From NCBI GenBank assembly GCA_900556395.1, contig USOQ01000001.1, positions 1 to 64,000 on the forward strand: 64,000 nt of DNA, written 5' to 3'. The stretch is from Candidatus Segatella caccae (GTDB lineage: Bacteria; Bacteroidota; Bacteroidia; Bacteroidales; Bacteroidaceae). The position numbers and the translations under genes are program-made. How positions within the stretch are numbered: the first letter of the stretch is position 1; each line of letters starts with the position of its first letter. Under the pieces are notes generated by a model. The model was not told where the DNA came from, searched no databases, and saw only the letters and a program-made list of their open reading frames with translations. This document shows, piece by piece, positions 25,814 through 34,947 of the stretch.

Positions 25814-25848
25814 GCTCCTGTTACCATATTGCAACAGGAGCATTTTCT
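25814..25848. terminator. Terminator between convergent modules A and B
   Basis: Hairpin GCTCCTGTT (25814-25822) and AACAGGAGC (25833-25841) followed by ATTTTCT, with an A-rich stretch on the other side, so it can work in both directions. Confidence 0.75.
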
Positions 25849-25862
25849 ATAAATATACATTT

Positions 25863-25896
25863 GAATTCTTCACTCTTCGTTCTTCACTCTTCACTT
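25863..25896 (-). repeat. 34-bp repeat R1, copy d
   Basis: Same unit as at 15894-15927 (identical by eye), here overlapping the stop codon of the module B CxxCH gene on the minus strand. No four-helix-bundle gene and no inner core are present, so it is a solo copy. Confidence 0.8.
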
Positions 25897-27388
25897 ATTT
25901 AACCTTCGTAGCTACCCTCTTGTCACTCATGATTTCGTTTCCTGCCGCACGGGCATTCAGCTTCACTGGCTTCGATGTAAAATCGGGCGTATTGTAAGAA
26001 TCGAGCAACTCATCGTAATACTTCTTTGGATTGCGTTGTGGCAGTAGGAAAGGCTTGCTCACATGGCCCTTATCATCGATGCAGGCAAGATAAAGACGCG
26101 TATAGAGACCATCGCCACGCCGAGAGGTAAATACAAACCAATGAGAGTCCTTACTCCAGTTGTGCCAACTTTCCGTGTCCTTGCTGTTGGCTGCTGTCAG
26201 TGGGCGAGCCTGTCCTGTTTTCAAATCCAAGAGCCAGTTGTCTGCCTCCTTATGCCAGATAGGAAAGCATCCATAATCGCTCATTGTAAACATGATGTAC
26301 CTGCCATCATACGAAGGACGTGGATGGGTGGCACTCTTTCCCAACTCACGAGCATTGAAGATGGTATCTACGCGGGTACCAAACTTACCTGTTGCGGCAT
26401 CAAAGTCTATCTTACAGATGTTATACTTGATATCCTTATAGCCATTAGGTATAGGTTCTGCCGTTGATGAACAGAAGTATAGCGTCTTGCCATCTGCCGA
26501 GAACACAGGATATGTCTCGTAATGGTCTTTTGTCATCAAGAGCGTGTCGAGCAAGAGTTCGTGAGTATCGGGCTGGTAGACAAAGACATCCGATGCCTGG
26601 TCGAAGACTTCGATGCGCTCATCCTTCACGGCATGGAAACTCTGATGGGTGGTATTGGTGCTATACGCACAATACTTGCCCGATGGATGCCAATAAGGAT
26701 AAACCATCGATCCATGTAGCGAATCATTCTTTGCCTTCAGCCACTCTCGCTTGCCATTCAGTGAGACCAAGGTAGCACCATGGTCGCCACGCACATGGAA
26801 GGTAAACTGATCGGGATTGGTACGATTGGCCGTATGACAGTTGAAGCAAGCACCAGGAGCTACCGTGTTCTCAAGGATAGGAGTCTCTTCAAAGTTGCTC
26901 AGGTTGCGCTGATAGATGCCCAACTTGCCATATACCTCATAACCAGGAGCGATGCGACGATAGGTCAAGCCCCAGTCATCAAGAGCGTATGGGCTGACAT
27001 GGATATCGAAGTCCTGATACTTGAACCATTCACCATTTTTCAACACAAACACTGAGACGGTGAGTTTTCCGCCCTTATTATTTCTCAAGAAGTCGTGCCA
27101 CTCCTCTACATCAAAGTCCGCATACTCTTTTCCGATAGAAGAGATTTCCTCGACGGTCTTCGATCCTGCCACACTCACTGCCATTTCATCTACTTCGTCA
27201 TCCACCATATTGAAATTAAGCGGAGCGATGTTGACAGGAACTGTAACCCCGATGTAATCAGGGAAGATTTCAGGCAACTGTTTGATTTCTTTTGCCTCAC
27301 TCCACGGTGAAGGAGAGCAACAGGAATCGAGAGAAGCCATCCCCATCACAATCAATAGGGCAAACAACAAATATTTGATTGTTTTCAT
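25895..27388 (-). CDS. CxxCH beta-propeller lipoprotein, module B
   Basis: A 497-residue paralogue of the module A lipoprotein. Signal peptide with lipobox around SLDSC (Cys23). Conserved LPEIFPDYIGVTVPVNIAPL (38-57), heme-c-type motif CFNCH at 181-185 followed by TANRTNPDQF, then the PD40-like propeller (WHPSGKYCAYSTN, PSYDGRYIMFTMSDYGCFPI, KDSHWFVFTSRRGDGLYTRL). It ends with KPFLLPQRNP and a basic tail. It is the last gene of a minus-strand operon that includes module C and starts near 33022. It shares more with module C than with A, for example FNCHTANRT. Confidence 0.7.
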   Translation of the reverse strand: MKTIKYLLFALLIVMGMASLDSCCSPSPWSEAKEIKQLPEIFPDYIGVTVPVNIAPLNFNMVDDEVDEMAVSVAGSKTVEEISSIGKEYADFDVEEWHDFLRNNKGGKLTVSVFVLKNGEWFKYQDFDIHVSPYALDDWGLTYRRIAPGYEVYGKLGIYQRNLSNFEETPILENTVAPGACFNCHTANRTNPDQFTFHVRGDHGATLVSLNGKREWLKAKNDSLHGSMVYPYWHPSGKYCAYSTNTTHQSFHAVKDERIEVFDQASDVFVYQPDTHELLLDTLLMTKDHYETYPVFSADGKTLYFCSSTAEPIPNGYKDIKYNICKIDFDAATGKFGTRVDTIFNARELGKSATHPRPSYDGRYIMFTMSDYGCFPIWHKEADNWLLDLKTGQARPLTAANSKDTESWHNWSKDSHWFVFTSRRGDGLYTRLYLACIDDKGHVSKPFLLPQRNPKKYYDELLDSYNTPDFTSKPVKLNARAAGNEIMSDKRVATKVK

Positions 27389-27415
27389 ATCATTCCAGTA
27401 TTATCATTCCACATT

Positions 27416-29257
27416 CTAATAAACCTCTTTCATTCCCTCCTTCTTTCCGGCAGCCTCATCAGCCCCCTGCACCATCACATAGTGCCAGGCATTGGATACA
27501 TAGGGTTGCAGACTGAGTTGAGGATCCTTCGGATTCTGCATATAGAGTTGGACAAAGTTGAGCGTATTGCTAACCGTCTGTGCATCCACACTATAGGGGA
27601 TGGTGCGAGGGTCGCCATGTGTCTTCATCCAGTTGCCGATGAGTATCTCCTGGAAAGAACGGGGAATATGATTGTAACCCACATATCTTCCCAATGGATA
27701 ATACTGCATAAACTTATCCAAGTCTCGCTGCAGCAGTTCGTAGCAAACCAGATATTCGTATGCCATCTTGTTGTGCTTGTCGTTGAGGAAGAGCAGCCCC
27801 AACATTTGGTCCATCTCCCTGTCGTTGAAGAGGAAGTCCTGCTTCTTCTCACGATACTTGCGCAGAATACCATAGATGGGATGCTGGTTGATAGCTTTTT
27901 CATACCCCAACAATTTCATCGTTCTGTTGGCCCAATCACGATAGAAGAGCGTCTTCTGAAGCCGGCGTAGCAACTTGGCTGCTACCTTATAGTTACCATT
28001 GATAAGCTCGCACTCAGCAATACGGCGAGTCAATCGTGCACTCTTCCGGTTATTCGATATGGACTCCTGTGCCTCAAACATATATCGTTCCGCATCGTTT
28101 ACCATTCCCAAACGATAAAATATCTCGGATGTAGAAATCGGTAGAAGCATGTCGCGGGTAAAGACAGGCAGCAACCCCTCTCCTCCATTCTGGTAGAACT
28201 CAAAGAGTCGGTCGGCAAGGACACCCTTTTGGCTCAAAGCTAAGTTGACACACGACACCCCAAGAGGAGTAGAAGCAGGCTTTTTCTCTGCCTTTTCAAT
28301 AATCTTATCCCACTGTTCGGTACGCACCAAGAAGTTATAGTCTATCAACTCGTAAGACATCTCATCAAAGGAAACTTTGATGCCCCACCAAGATGCGATA
28401 GCAACCAATACATACGTTACCGTCACCACCATTCTTGACTGCTGTAGCTTCTGTAACTGCGGGTGCTTGTATGACACCATCCCCAACAAAGGTACGAAAG
28501 CAGCACACGCCATGACACCTAACAGCATCACAGGAACAACACCAGGAAAACGATAATAGTTTAATCCGGAAAGTATACGATACAAGGGATACTGCAAGGT
28601 TTGTGTACAAAGCAATATCCAGGAGAAGGTAAGAATCAGAATACATAAAGAATAAGCCACAGCAGAAGATACCTGCCTCTTTTGCGCTCCCAACTTCATC
28701 GTATCGCCAATCATCAAGGCTGCATAGACATACACCACAGGCCCCAGACACCAATACACCAAAGCTGTGCTCACCAACTCGAACACCACCTTCACCAACC
28801 GGTTGTGGAAACGATTGTGTATCCACCCCATCGTCAAGGCTCCCCAAAGAGCTACAACAAAAGAGAGCAATACATTCTGGTCACCCATGGCACACCATAA
28901 GACGATACTGGGGACAAAGCTCAACAAATGGCCAGGGAAATCGTGCTTAACCCCGTATTGCTTCATCAGGCCCCATACCATAGTCTGTATACCCACCAGA
29001 AGCAAGGCAATAATCGTTCCGCCTAATACGGGCATATAATAAAACTGCACCAGGAACTCGCTCACATAGTCTGCCAGTCCTCCTGGAAGCATGATACGTT
29101 CCAGGAAATAGTCAGTGCCAAAGAGAAACATCTGATACTGCTCTTGATAGCAAAGTCCTCCTATGTATGGCACTGCCCAAAACACAGCGACAGCCGCACC
29201 AAAGAGCAGCGACAACAGAGGTTTCCATGATTTTGTCAATATATTCTTCATCGTCAT
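27416..29257 (-). CDS. DUF6057-like polytopic membrane protein, module B
   Basis: A 613-residue paralogue of the proteins at 22647 and 30795. About eight hydrophobic helices lie in the first 300 residues (for example LLFGAAVAVFWAVPYIGG and VPVMLLGVMACAAFVPLLG), then a helical soluble C-terminal half. The family motif is LCYQEQYQMFLFGTDYFLE (about 32-50) followed by LADYVSEFLVQFYYMPVLGG. A nearby alternative ATG at 29251 is equally possible. It is 27 bp upstream of its CxxCH partner and 68 bp after the module C lipoprotein. Confidence 0.7.
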   Translation of the reverse strand: MTMKNILTKSWKPLLSLLFGAAVAVFWAVPYIGGLCYQEQYQMFLFGTDYFLERIMLPGGLADYVSEFLVQFYYMPVLGGTIIALLLVGIQTMVWGLMKQYGVKHDFPGHLLSFVPSIVLWCAMGDQNVLLSFVVALWGALTMGWIHNRFHNRLVKVVFELVSTALVYWCLGPVVYVYAALMIGDTMKLGAQKRQVSSAVAYSLCILILTFSWILLCTQTLQYPLYRILSGLNYYRFPGVVPVMLLGVMACAAFVPLLGMVSYKHPQLQKLQQSRMVVTVTYVLVAIASWWGIKVSFDEMSYELIDYNFLVRTEQWDKIIEKAEKKPASTPLGVSCVNLALSQKGVLADRLFEFYQNGGEGLLPVFTRDMLLPISTSEIFYRLGMVNDAERYMFEAQESISNNRKSARLTRRIAECELINGNYKVAAKLLRRLQKTLFYRDWANRTMKLLGYEKAINQHPIYGILRKYREKKQDFLFNDREMDQMLGLLFLNDKHNKMAYEYLVCYELLQRDLDKFMQYYPLGRYVGYNHIPRSFQEILIGNWMKTHGDPRTIPYSVDAQTVSNTLNFVQLYMQNPKDPQLSLQPYVSNAWHYVMVQGADEAAGKKEGMKEVY

Positions 29258-29325
29258 TAATTATTCGTTCTGTAAATCATCCGATACCGACATCCTATCA
29301 AACAACATTGTATTCAAGAATGGTC

Positions 29326-30798
29326 CTATTCCCTCATCGTAACACGAGGACGAGCATCCGAAAATATCAGATTACGCGTTTCACGGATATCGAAATCCAC
29401 CTTGGTCTTCGTGAAATCGGGTACGTTATAAGCATCAAACAAAGCATGGTAGTATCTCCAAGGATTACGCTGTGGAAGCAGGAATGGTTTGGTAGCTTTT
29501 CCCTTATCGTCGATATGAGATATATAGAGACGGGTGTAACTGCCATCACCACGTTTGCTGACAAATACAAACCAGCGCGAGTTGCTACTCCAGTTGTGAT
29601 AACTTTCACTCATATTGCTGTTCACAGCAGTAAGAGGATAAGTCTGCCGAGTCTTCAAATTCATCATCCACAAATCTGCATCTGGTTGTACTATCGGGAA
29701 ATTACTTCTACTACACTTGGTATACATCAGCCATTTACCATCATACGATGGTCGAGCCAATACATAACTCATATTCGTCTTCGGACCATTGAGAAGCGTA
29801 TCCACCTTTTCGCCAAAGGTCCCTGTTTTGGCATCGAAAGGAATGCTTACCAAAGAGCACTTCACCTTCTGATACTCTGCAGGTACCCGACAACTCTTGG
29901 AAGTACTATAATATAAAGTGTTGCCATCGGCACTAAAAGCCGGGAATATTTCCAACCAATCGGGAGTCATCAACTTCTTGTCAGTAACCAATTGATTGGT
30001 ACGTGTATCCAGCACCACTATATTACTGAAATCATGATACACCTCAATAGGCTTAAATGTTCCGACAAAGAAACTCTGATGCACCGCATTGGCAGCATAA
30101 GCCACATAGTTGCCTGCTGGATGCCAATAGGCATAGCTGCCTGCAGCCTTAGTAGAATCGGTCTTGGTGTCTATCCATTGCTGCTTGCCATTCTTCATGA
30201 TTAGGGTACCTCCACCCTCGCCACGGATCTGACAGGTGAGTTGCTGCGGGTCTGTACGGTTGGCAGTATGACAATTGAAGCACCTACCTGGCAAGGCTGT
30301 CTCTGTCATGATAGGCGTCTCATCAAAGTTGTGGATATCGCGCTGATAAATACCGATATCTCCACCCACCTCATAACCAGGAGCTATACGCCGATAGGTC
30401 AATCCATAATCGTCCAACCGGTACTTGCTGACATACATCTGGAAGTCCTTATACTGTTTCCACGCTCCATCCTTGCGGGTACATACCGTAAAGGAGATGC
30501 TGCCTCCCATGTTCTGTTCGGTCAGCTGATGCCATTCATCTACATCAAAGTCTGCCCACTCACCACTGACATGTATCTCTCCACCTTTGCTTCCTCTTGC
30601 CACCACATCTACGACGTCCACTGCCTCACCTCTCATATTGAAGTTTAAAGGAGCGATACCCGCAGGAATAGTTACACCGATATAGTCGGGGTAAATTTTA
30701 GGCAGTTGACTCATCCTCTGTGGATTTTGAACAGAAGGAGTACAAGAAACCAAGCCAATAGCAATGGCTACTAAACAGAAAAACTTCTTCATAATCAT
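29326..30798 (-). CDS. CxxCH beta-propeller lipoprotein, module C
   Basis: A 490-residue paralogue (lipobox AIGLVSC, Cys19). Conserved LPKIYPDYIGVTIPAGIAPL (32-51), heme-c-type motif CFNCH at 173-177 followed by TANRTDPQQ, then the propeller (YWHPAGNYVAYAAN, PSYDGKWLMYTKCSRSNFPI, SNSRWFVFVSKRGDGSYTRL). The start codon overlaps the upstream DUF6057-like stop as ATGA (30795-30798), showing tight translational coupling; an internal ATG at 30792 is an alternative start. Confidence 0.7.
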   Translation of the reverse strand: MIMKKFFCLVAIAIGLVSCTPSVQNPQRMSQLPKIYPDYIGVTIPAGIAPLNFNMRGEAVDVVDVVARGSKGGEIHVSGEWADFDVDEWHQLTEQNMGGSISFTVCTRKDGAWKQYKDFQMYVSKYRLDDYGLTYRRIAPGYEVGGDIGIYQRDIHNFDETPIMTETALPGRCFNCHTANRTDPQQLTCQIRGEGGGTLIMKNGKQQWIDTKTDSTKAAGSYAYWHPAGNYVAYAANAVHQSFFVGTFKPIEVYHDFSNIVVLDTRTNQLVTDKKLMTPDWLEIFPAFSADGNTLYYSTSKSCRVPAEYQKVKCSLVSIPFDAKTGTFGEKVDTLLNGPKTNMSYVLARPSYDGKWLMYTKCSRSNFPIVQPDADLWMMNLKTRQTYPLTAVNSNMSESYHNWSSNSRWFVFVSKRGDGSYTRLYISHIDDKGKATKPFLLPQRNPWRYYHALFDAYNVPDFTKTKVDFDIRETRNLIFSDARPRVTMRE

Positions 30799-32357
30799 TC
30801 TTCGCCTCCTTTCTGCTGACTCATCATTCGTTGTACATACTCTGCGTATGGCGAACCTGCCACATTGCCATGATTCTGTATACACCTCACGGCATCCTGA
30901 TAGCCTACAGGCATCTGCCTATAGCCACCATATTGTTGTACCCAACTGCCATATCTCATAAATCCTTGTATATCTCCCTTCAAGAGCATCTGCCCCATAA
31001 AATAATCGAGTGCCATCTTGTTATCAGGATTATTAACGAAGAGAAGCCCCAACATCTTGTCTATCTCCTCATAACTATAAATCATATCCTTCTTAAAGCG
31101 CATTCGTCTCGCCCTGCCCAAATCAGGGTCATGACTGATGGCTCTCTCATTGCCCAGCATTTCTTCCATACCGACGGCCCAGTCGTGATAGAAGAGCGAC
31201 TGCTTCAGAAGGTCGATATTCTTGCGTGCAATACGATACTTACCATTCACTATCTGACATTCGGTAATGCGCTTCATCAGTCGGCCACTCATCTTACCAT
31301 TAAGGATGGACGCCTGAAGGTCGGTGGCATATCTCAACGAAGAGTTGACAAATCCCAGACGCCAAAAGGCTTCCATGGTAGGATACATCGACATGTTATC
31401 GCGACTACGAGGAGCCAAAAGCGCATCTTCACCACTCTGATAAAAGGAGAACATCCTGTCGGCAAGTTGACGGGTTTCTGCCAAGGCTAAATTCACACAA
31501 CAGGAAGAATAAGAAATCTTGACCTGATATTTCTCGGCATCGCTGATGATGTCATCCCACTTACCCTCTCTCACCTGTGCGTTGAGTTTAAGCAGTGAAT
31601 ACAAATCCCTGTTAAAGCCAAAGTTCTGTCCTGGATACTGCAAAGGTATACGATAATAGTTGACACCTAATATGACCGACTGCAACGGATATTGTGTCCA
31701 CCAAACATAATATCCCATCAGCTGGACTGCACACAGATAAGGAATGGTCAATAACACAAGCAGAGGCTTATGGAATTTACACCAACAGAAAACGATGCGC
31801 AGCAAGACATAAAGCCAAGTGGCACCACCGCCTATGAGATAAAACAAAAAAGGAACAACAAGAATTTCGGACAAGAGAAAGCGTATGCCTATTTTCTCCG
31901 TTGCCACATTCATCATCCACAGCACCCATAAGGAAAAAAGCAATGCTATGGGAAAAGAGAGTAGCACCTCTGTATCGCCCATCACTCCCCACAACAAGAG
32001 AACAGGCAAAAGACAGATTACACTCCAATAAGATTTGAATGGCGTTCTAACAAACGTTTGCAACACCCTACAAGTACCTACATAGAAAGCCATGAAAAGA
32101 CAAGCCAAAATGCCTGCGCCCCAAAATGGCACATAATAAAACTGCACCAAGAACTCGCTGACATAATCAGCCAATCCTCCTGCCACCCTCATATCATGAC
32201 TAAAATAATCAAAAGTCCAAAGAAACAATTGATTTTGCTCTTGATAGCACAGAGCCTGAGGGTATGTGCAATACCAAAAGAAAAAGGCGCACAGACCCAA
32301 ACAAATAGTCAGTATCAGCCTGATATATTTCAATAACATCGTTTTCATGAGCTTCAT
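30795..32357 (-). CDS. DUF6057-like polytopic membrane protein, module C
   Basis: A 520-residue paralogue, about seven hydrophobic helices in the first half (for example ILTICLGLCAFFFWYC and FLLSEILVVPFLFYLIGG), with the family motif LCYQEQNQLFLWTFDYF (about 35-51) and LADYVSEFLVQFYYVPFWGA. The C-terminal half is helical and soluble. ATGs at 32348 and 32339 are alternative starts. It is preceded by the DUF4369-like lipoprotein gene (86-bp gap) and overlaps its CxxCH partner by 4 bp. Confidence 0.7.
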   Translation of the reverse strand: MKLMKTMLLKYIRLILTICLGLCAFFFWYCTYPQALCYQEQNQLFLWTFDYFSHDMRVAGGLADYVSEFLVQFYYVPFWGAGILACLFMAFYVGTCRVLQTFVRTPFKSYWSVICLLPVLLLWGVMGDTEVLLSFPIALLFSLWVLWMMNVATEKIGIRFLLSEILVVPFLFYLIGGGATWLYVLLRIVFCWCKFHKPLLVLLTIPYLCAVQLMGYYVWWTQYPLQSVILGVNYYRIPLQYPGQNFGFNRDLYSLLKLNAQVREGKWDDIISDAEKYQVKISYSSCCVNLALAETRQLADRMFSFYQSGEDALLAPRSRDNMSMYPTMEAFWRLGFVNSSLRYATDLQASILNGKMSGRLMKRITECQIVNGKYRIARKNIDLLKQSLFYHDWAVGMEEMLGNERAISHDPDLGRARRMRFKKDMIYSYEEIDKMLGLLFVNNPDNKMALDYFMGQMLLKGDIQGFMRYGSWVQQYGGYRQMPVGYQDAVRCIQNHGNVAGSPYAEYVQRMMSQQKGGEE

Positions 32358-32443
32358 AGATTATATTTTCCCATCATCGGCTTACAGCCTATTATTACAC
32401 CTATTGCCAGATAAGGAAACTTTGCTTGATCAACTATATCAGA

Positions 32444-33022
32444 TTAATAAGGATACATTCTCTTCAAGAAATCCTTGAACACACCTGGTGTCATGCGGGC
32501 AGAAAACTCCTTATTGAATTTTATAAACTCTTTCTGTACTTCCTTACCCTCGGTCATTAAAATTTGGTCTGACCCAGCCTGTTTGGCCCGCATACGAAGC
32601 TCAGCGTAATCACGATTAAACTTCATCATCTGATCTTTCCATACCTGGAGGGAGTCGTTCTGAGGCGTTCCGCTGGTAATACTATTGGCACCGATGGTCA
32701 CTTCTATATCTCCAGGCTCCGATACTACCAACAAGTCCTGAACACCATCACGATAATGATAGTCCACACGAATCACCTTCATCTCTACCGTATCAACAGC
32801 AAACTCGAATGTTCCGTCCTTAATAACCACAGAGTCCACATGAGCAGCATCCTGCAGTCCGAACATAGGAACCAAGAAGATCTTCTTGCCATCCCATCTG
32901 CCTGACTCCATCTTGCCATGAATACGACATAACTGTTTGTTAGGCGATTGGCATCCTGCCATTACCACCATACTGACGACTGTCAATAAGCCCAAAACTG
33001 TGATTGCGAATATTTTTTTCAT
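32444..33022 (-). CDS. DUF4369-like lipoprotein
   Basis: A 192-residue lipoprotein (lipobox VVMAGC, Cys23). The body (IHGKMESGRWDGKKIFLVPM, DAAHVDSVVIKDGTFEF and VVSEPGDIEVTIG) matches the DUF4369 domain, a beta-sandwich commonly found before thioredoxin-like domains in Bacteroidota lipoproteins. The thioredoxin part is absent here. It is the first gene of the minus-strand operon carrying modules C and B, downstream of the tandem promoter repeat at 33061-33170. Confidence 0.68.
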   Translation of the reverse strand: MKKIFAITVLGLLTVVSMVVMAGCQSPNKQLCRIHGKMESGRWDGKKIFLVPMFGLQDAAHVDSVVIKDGTFEFAVDTVEMKVIRVDYHYRDGVQDLLVVSEPGDIEVTIGANSITSGTPQNDSLQVWKDQMMKFNRDYAELRMRAKQAGSDQILMTEGKEVQKEFIKFNKEFSARMTPGVFKDFLKRMYPY

Positions 33023-33060
33023 TGTATATAGTTTTTAGTTATTCTGTGTTGTAAGTTTAA

Positions 33061-33194
33061 GCTTGCTTGCTAATTGCCGAGCGTAAACTATCTTATGCAA
33101 AGATATTCAAGCGAGCGCAATGAAAGCTTGCTTGCAAATTGCCGAGCGCAGACTATCTTATGCAAAGATATAAAAAATAATCATTAAAGACAAA
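33061..33194 (-). promoter_or_regulatory. Tandem 65-bp repeat carrying duplicated promoter (R3 copies 2 and 3)
   Basis: Two direct copies with a 65-bp period (GCTTGCTTGC at 33061 and 33126). On the minus strand each contains TATCTTTGCATAAGATA (33089-33105 and 33154-33170), a -7 box in a small palindrome, followed by GCTCGGCAA. The distal copy also has TTTG (33191-33194) 20 nt upstream of TATCTTTG, a full promoter. This 330-bp gap also contains the PUL2 terminator. Confidence 0.7.
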
Positions 33195-33273
33195 TAATAA
33201 TAGCGATTATTCTCGCATAGTATTAAAGATGAGCAAATAAAGCAAAGCCCGTCAAAAAAAACTTTCACAAAAA

Positions 33274-33304
33274 GCCCCGACTGTATTACACATACAGCCG
33301 AGGC
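33274..33304 (-). terminator. Terminator of PUL2
   Basis: On the minus strand a GC-rich hairpin with arms GGCCTCGGCTGTA and TACAGTCGGGGC is followed by TTTTTGTG. It lies 50 bp after the last PUL2 gene and separates PUL2 from the CxxCH operon. Confidence 0.75.
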
Positions 33305-33353
33305 CCTAACCTTACTTATATTAAAATAAAACTATTTTCCGTTTCTTGAAGCC

Positions 33354-34922
33354 TTACTTCTTCTTGAAAGCCCACCATGTAGCTTCACTCCAGCCACCTG
33401 TATTAGGAGCTGCATAAATCAACTTCAAGTGATCGCCATTCAACTGCATAATTTCAAAGTCGGTAGGCTTCTCACCATTACCATTAATCTTGAATGGCCA
33501 CAAGATAGAACCTGCATCAGTATGAAGTTTACCCAAAGCCCAAGTAGGCTGACTTCCATCTACCGTTGCCAAATGACGCTTGCCTTTATCCCACTTCTGG
33601 ATTTCGAACTTACCTTGACGGATTTGGTTGCCATCTTTATTATAAGAGGTAACAAGACCCTTATTGATGTCGAATGTCATGTAAGCGCCAACACCTTCAC
33701 CAAGAGGAGTGTCTGAGTCAGAATGTTTCATCTGGGTTTTACCATCTTCTGGGTTAGGATTCTCCAGATAATCAGGATTGCAACCCCACCAAATACCATT
33801 ACCAGCATTGGCAAAAGTATCACCAGAACCGCAAGCATAACCCATATTACCCCAGGCTCCACCATCTGCACGGAACTCAGTATCCCAAGTCCAAGACTTA
33901 GTATCAAAGTCTGTCAAAGCAGCTTCGGCATCCGACTCGCTCTTAAATGCCCACCAAGTAGCTTCACTCCAGCCACCTGTACCAGGCTTAGCATAAATCA
34001 ACTTCAAATGATTAACGTCCAACTGCATAATCTCGAATTCTGTAGGACAAGCAGGACGATTATTATCCTTCCAATTGATTTCAAATGGCCATAGAATGGT
34101 TCCAGCATCAGTCTTTAAAGTACCCAAAGACCATTCTGTCTGGCTGCCATCAATAGATGGATGATTACGCTCACCTGTATAGCCCTCTACAGAATACTTA
34201 CCAGTACGGATCTGTTTGCCATCCTTGCTATAGGTAATAATCTTACCATCATCAAAGAATTCCATATAGGCACCGACGCCCTCACCAAGAGGAGTGTCTG
34301 AGTCAGAATGATTCATCTGATTCTTACCATCTTCTGGGTTTGGATTCTCCAGATAATCAGGATAACAACCCCACCAGATGCCATTACCTGCATCAGCAAA
34401 AGTATCACCTGAGCCGCAAGCATAACCCATATTACCCCAAGCGCCACCATCTGCACGGAACTCAGTATCCCAAGTCCAAATCTTAGATCCATAAGAATCA
34501 GAAGCCAGCAACTTCATCTCTGGAGTCAAATCTGAAGGAACAAAGACATTAGCAGTCTTCTCCACTTCCGTCCAACTACCATCAGCATTCATAGATCGAA
34601 CGTAGAAGGTCTGGGAAGGATTGGCACCACGACGAGGCACGATGGCGAAAGTACCAGTAGCACTACCCTTAGAAAGAATATTCTCTGAGCCATCATCGTT
34701 CTTGGTAAGAACGGTAACAATGGTAGAAGGAGAAGTGTTGAAGGTAAAATAGTTACCATCTTCGGCAGGAGTACCACTCTCATTGGCTTGAGTGAATGTG
34801 AAACAATCACTCAAAGCCTCCTCTGTATAATTCTTGGCATTGTTGCTGTAACTGTCCTCTGCTGGATTACAAGAAGCCAGCACTGCCAGTACAACAGCCA
34901 AACTAATGAATATCTTTTTCAT
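33354..34922 (-). CDS. PUL2 surface lipoprotein with two near-identical tandem domains
   Basis: A 522-residue lipoprotein (lipobox LAVLASC, Cys18). An N-terminal Ig-like part (about 20-140, with TFYVRSMNADGSWTEVEK) is followed by two tandem copies of a roughly 185-residue domain (about 145-335 and 345-522). Both begin with WTWDTEFRADGGAWGNMGYA and end with GGWSEATWWAFK. The repeats are aromatic-rich, like carbohydrate-binding modules, and the protein is probably a surface glycan-binding protein in the SusE position. The gene is the last of PUL2, 25 bp after susD. No catalytic motif is evident. Confidence 0.75.
   Translation of the reverse strand: MKKIFISLAVVLAVLASCNPAEDSYSNNAKNYTEEALSDCFTFTQANESGTPAEDGNYFTFNTSPSTIVTVLTKNDDGSENILSKGSATGTFAIVPRRGANPSQTFYVRSMNADGSWTEVEKTANVFVPSDLTPEMKLLASDSYGSKIWTWDTEFRADGGAWGNMGYACGSGDTFADAGNGIWWGCYPDYLENPNPEDGKNQMNHSDSDTPLGEGVGAYMEFFDDGKIITYSKDGKQIRTGKYSVEGYTGERNHPSIDGSQTEWSLGTLKTDAGTILWPFEINWKDNNRPACPTEFEIMQLDVNHLKLIYAKPGTGGWSEATWWAFKSESDAEAALTDFDTKSWTWDTEFRADGGAWGNMGYACGSGDTFANAGNGIWWGCNPDYLENPNPEDGKTQMKHSDSDTPLGEGVGAYMTFDINKGLVTSYNKDGNQIRQGKFEIQKWDKGKRHLATVDGSQPTWALGKLHTDAGSILWPFKINGNGEKPTDFEIMQLNGDHLKLIYAAPNTGGWSEATWWAFKKK
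33357..34480 (-). repeat. Intragenic tandem duplication, period about 580-590 bp
   Basis: The two copies can be aligned at DNA level, for example TAGCTTCACTCCAGCCACC at about 33380 and 33960, and TGCACGGAACTCAGTATCCC at about 33867 and 34455. High identity suggests recent duplication or gene conversion. Confidence 0.8.
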
Positions 34923-34947
34923 AATCTAAATCTGTTTTTCGTTATTA

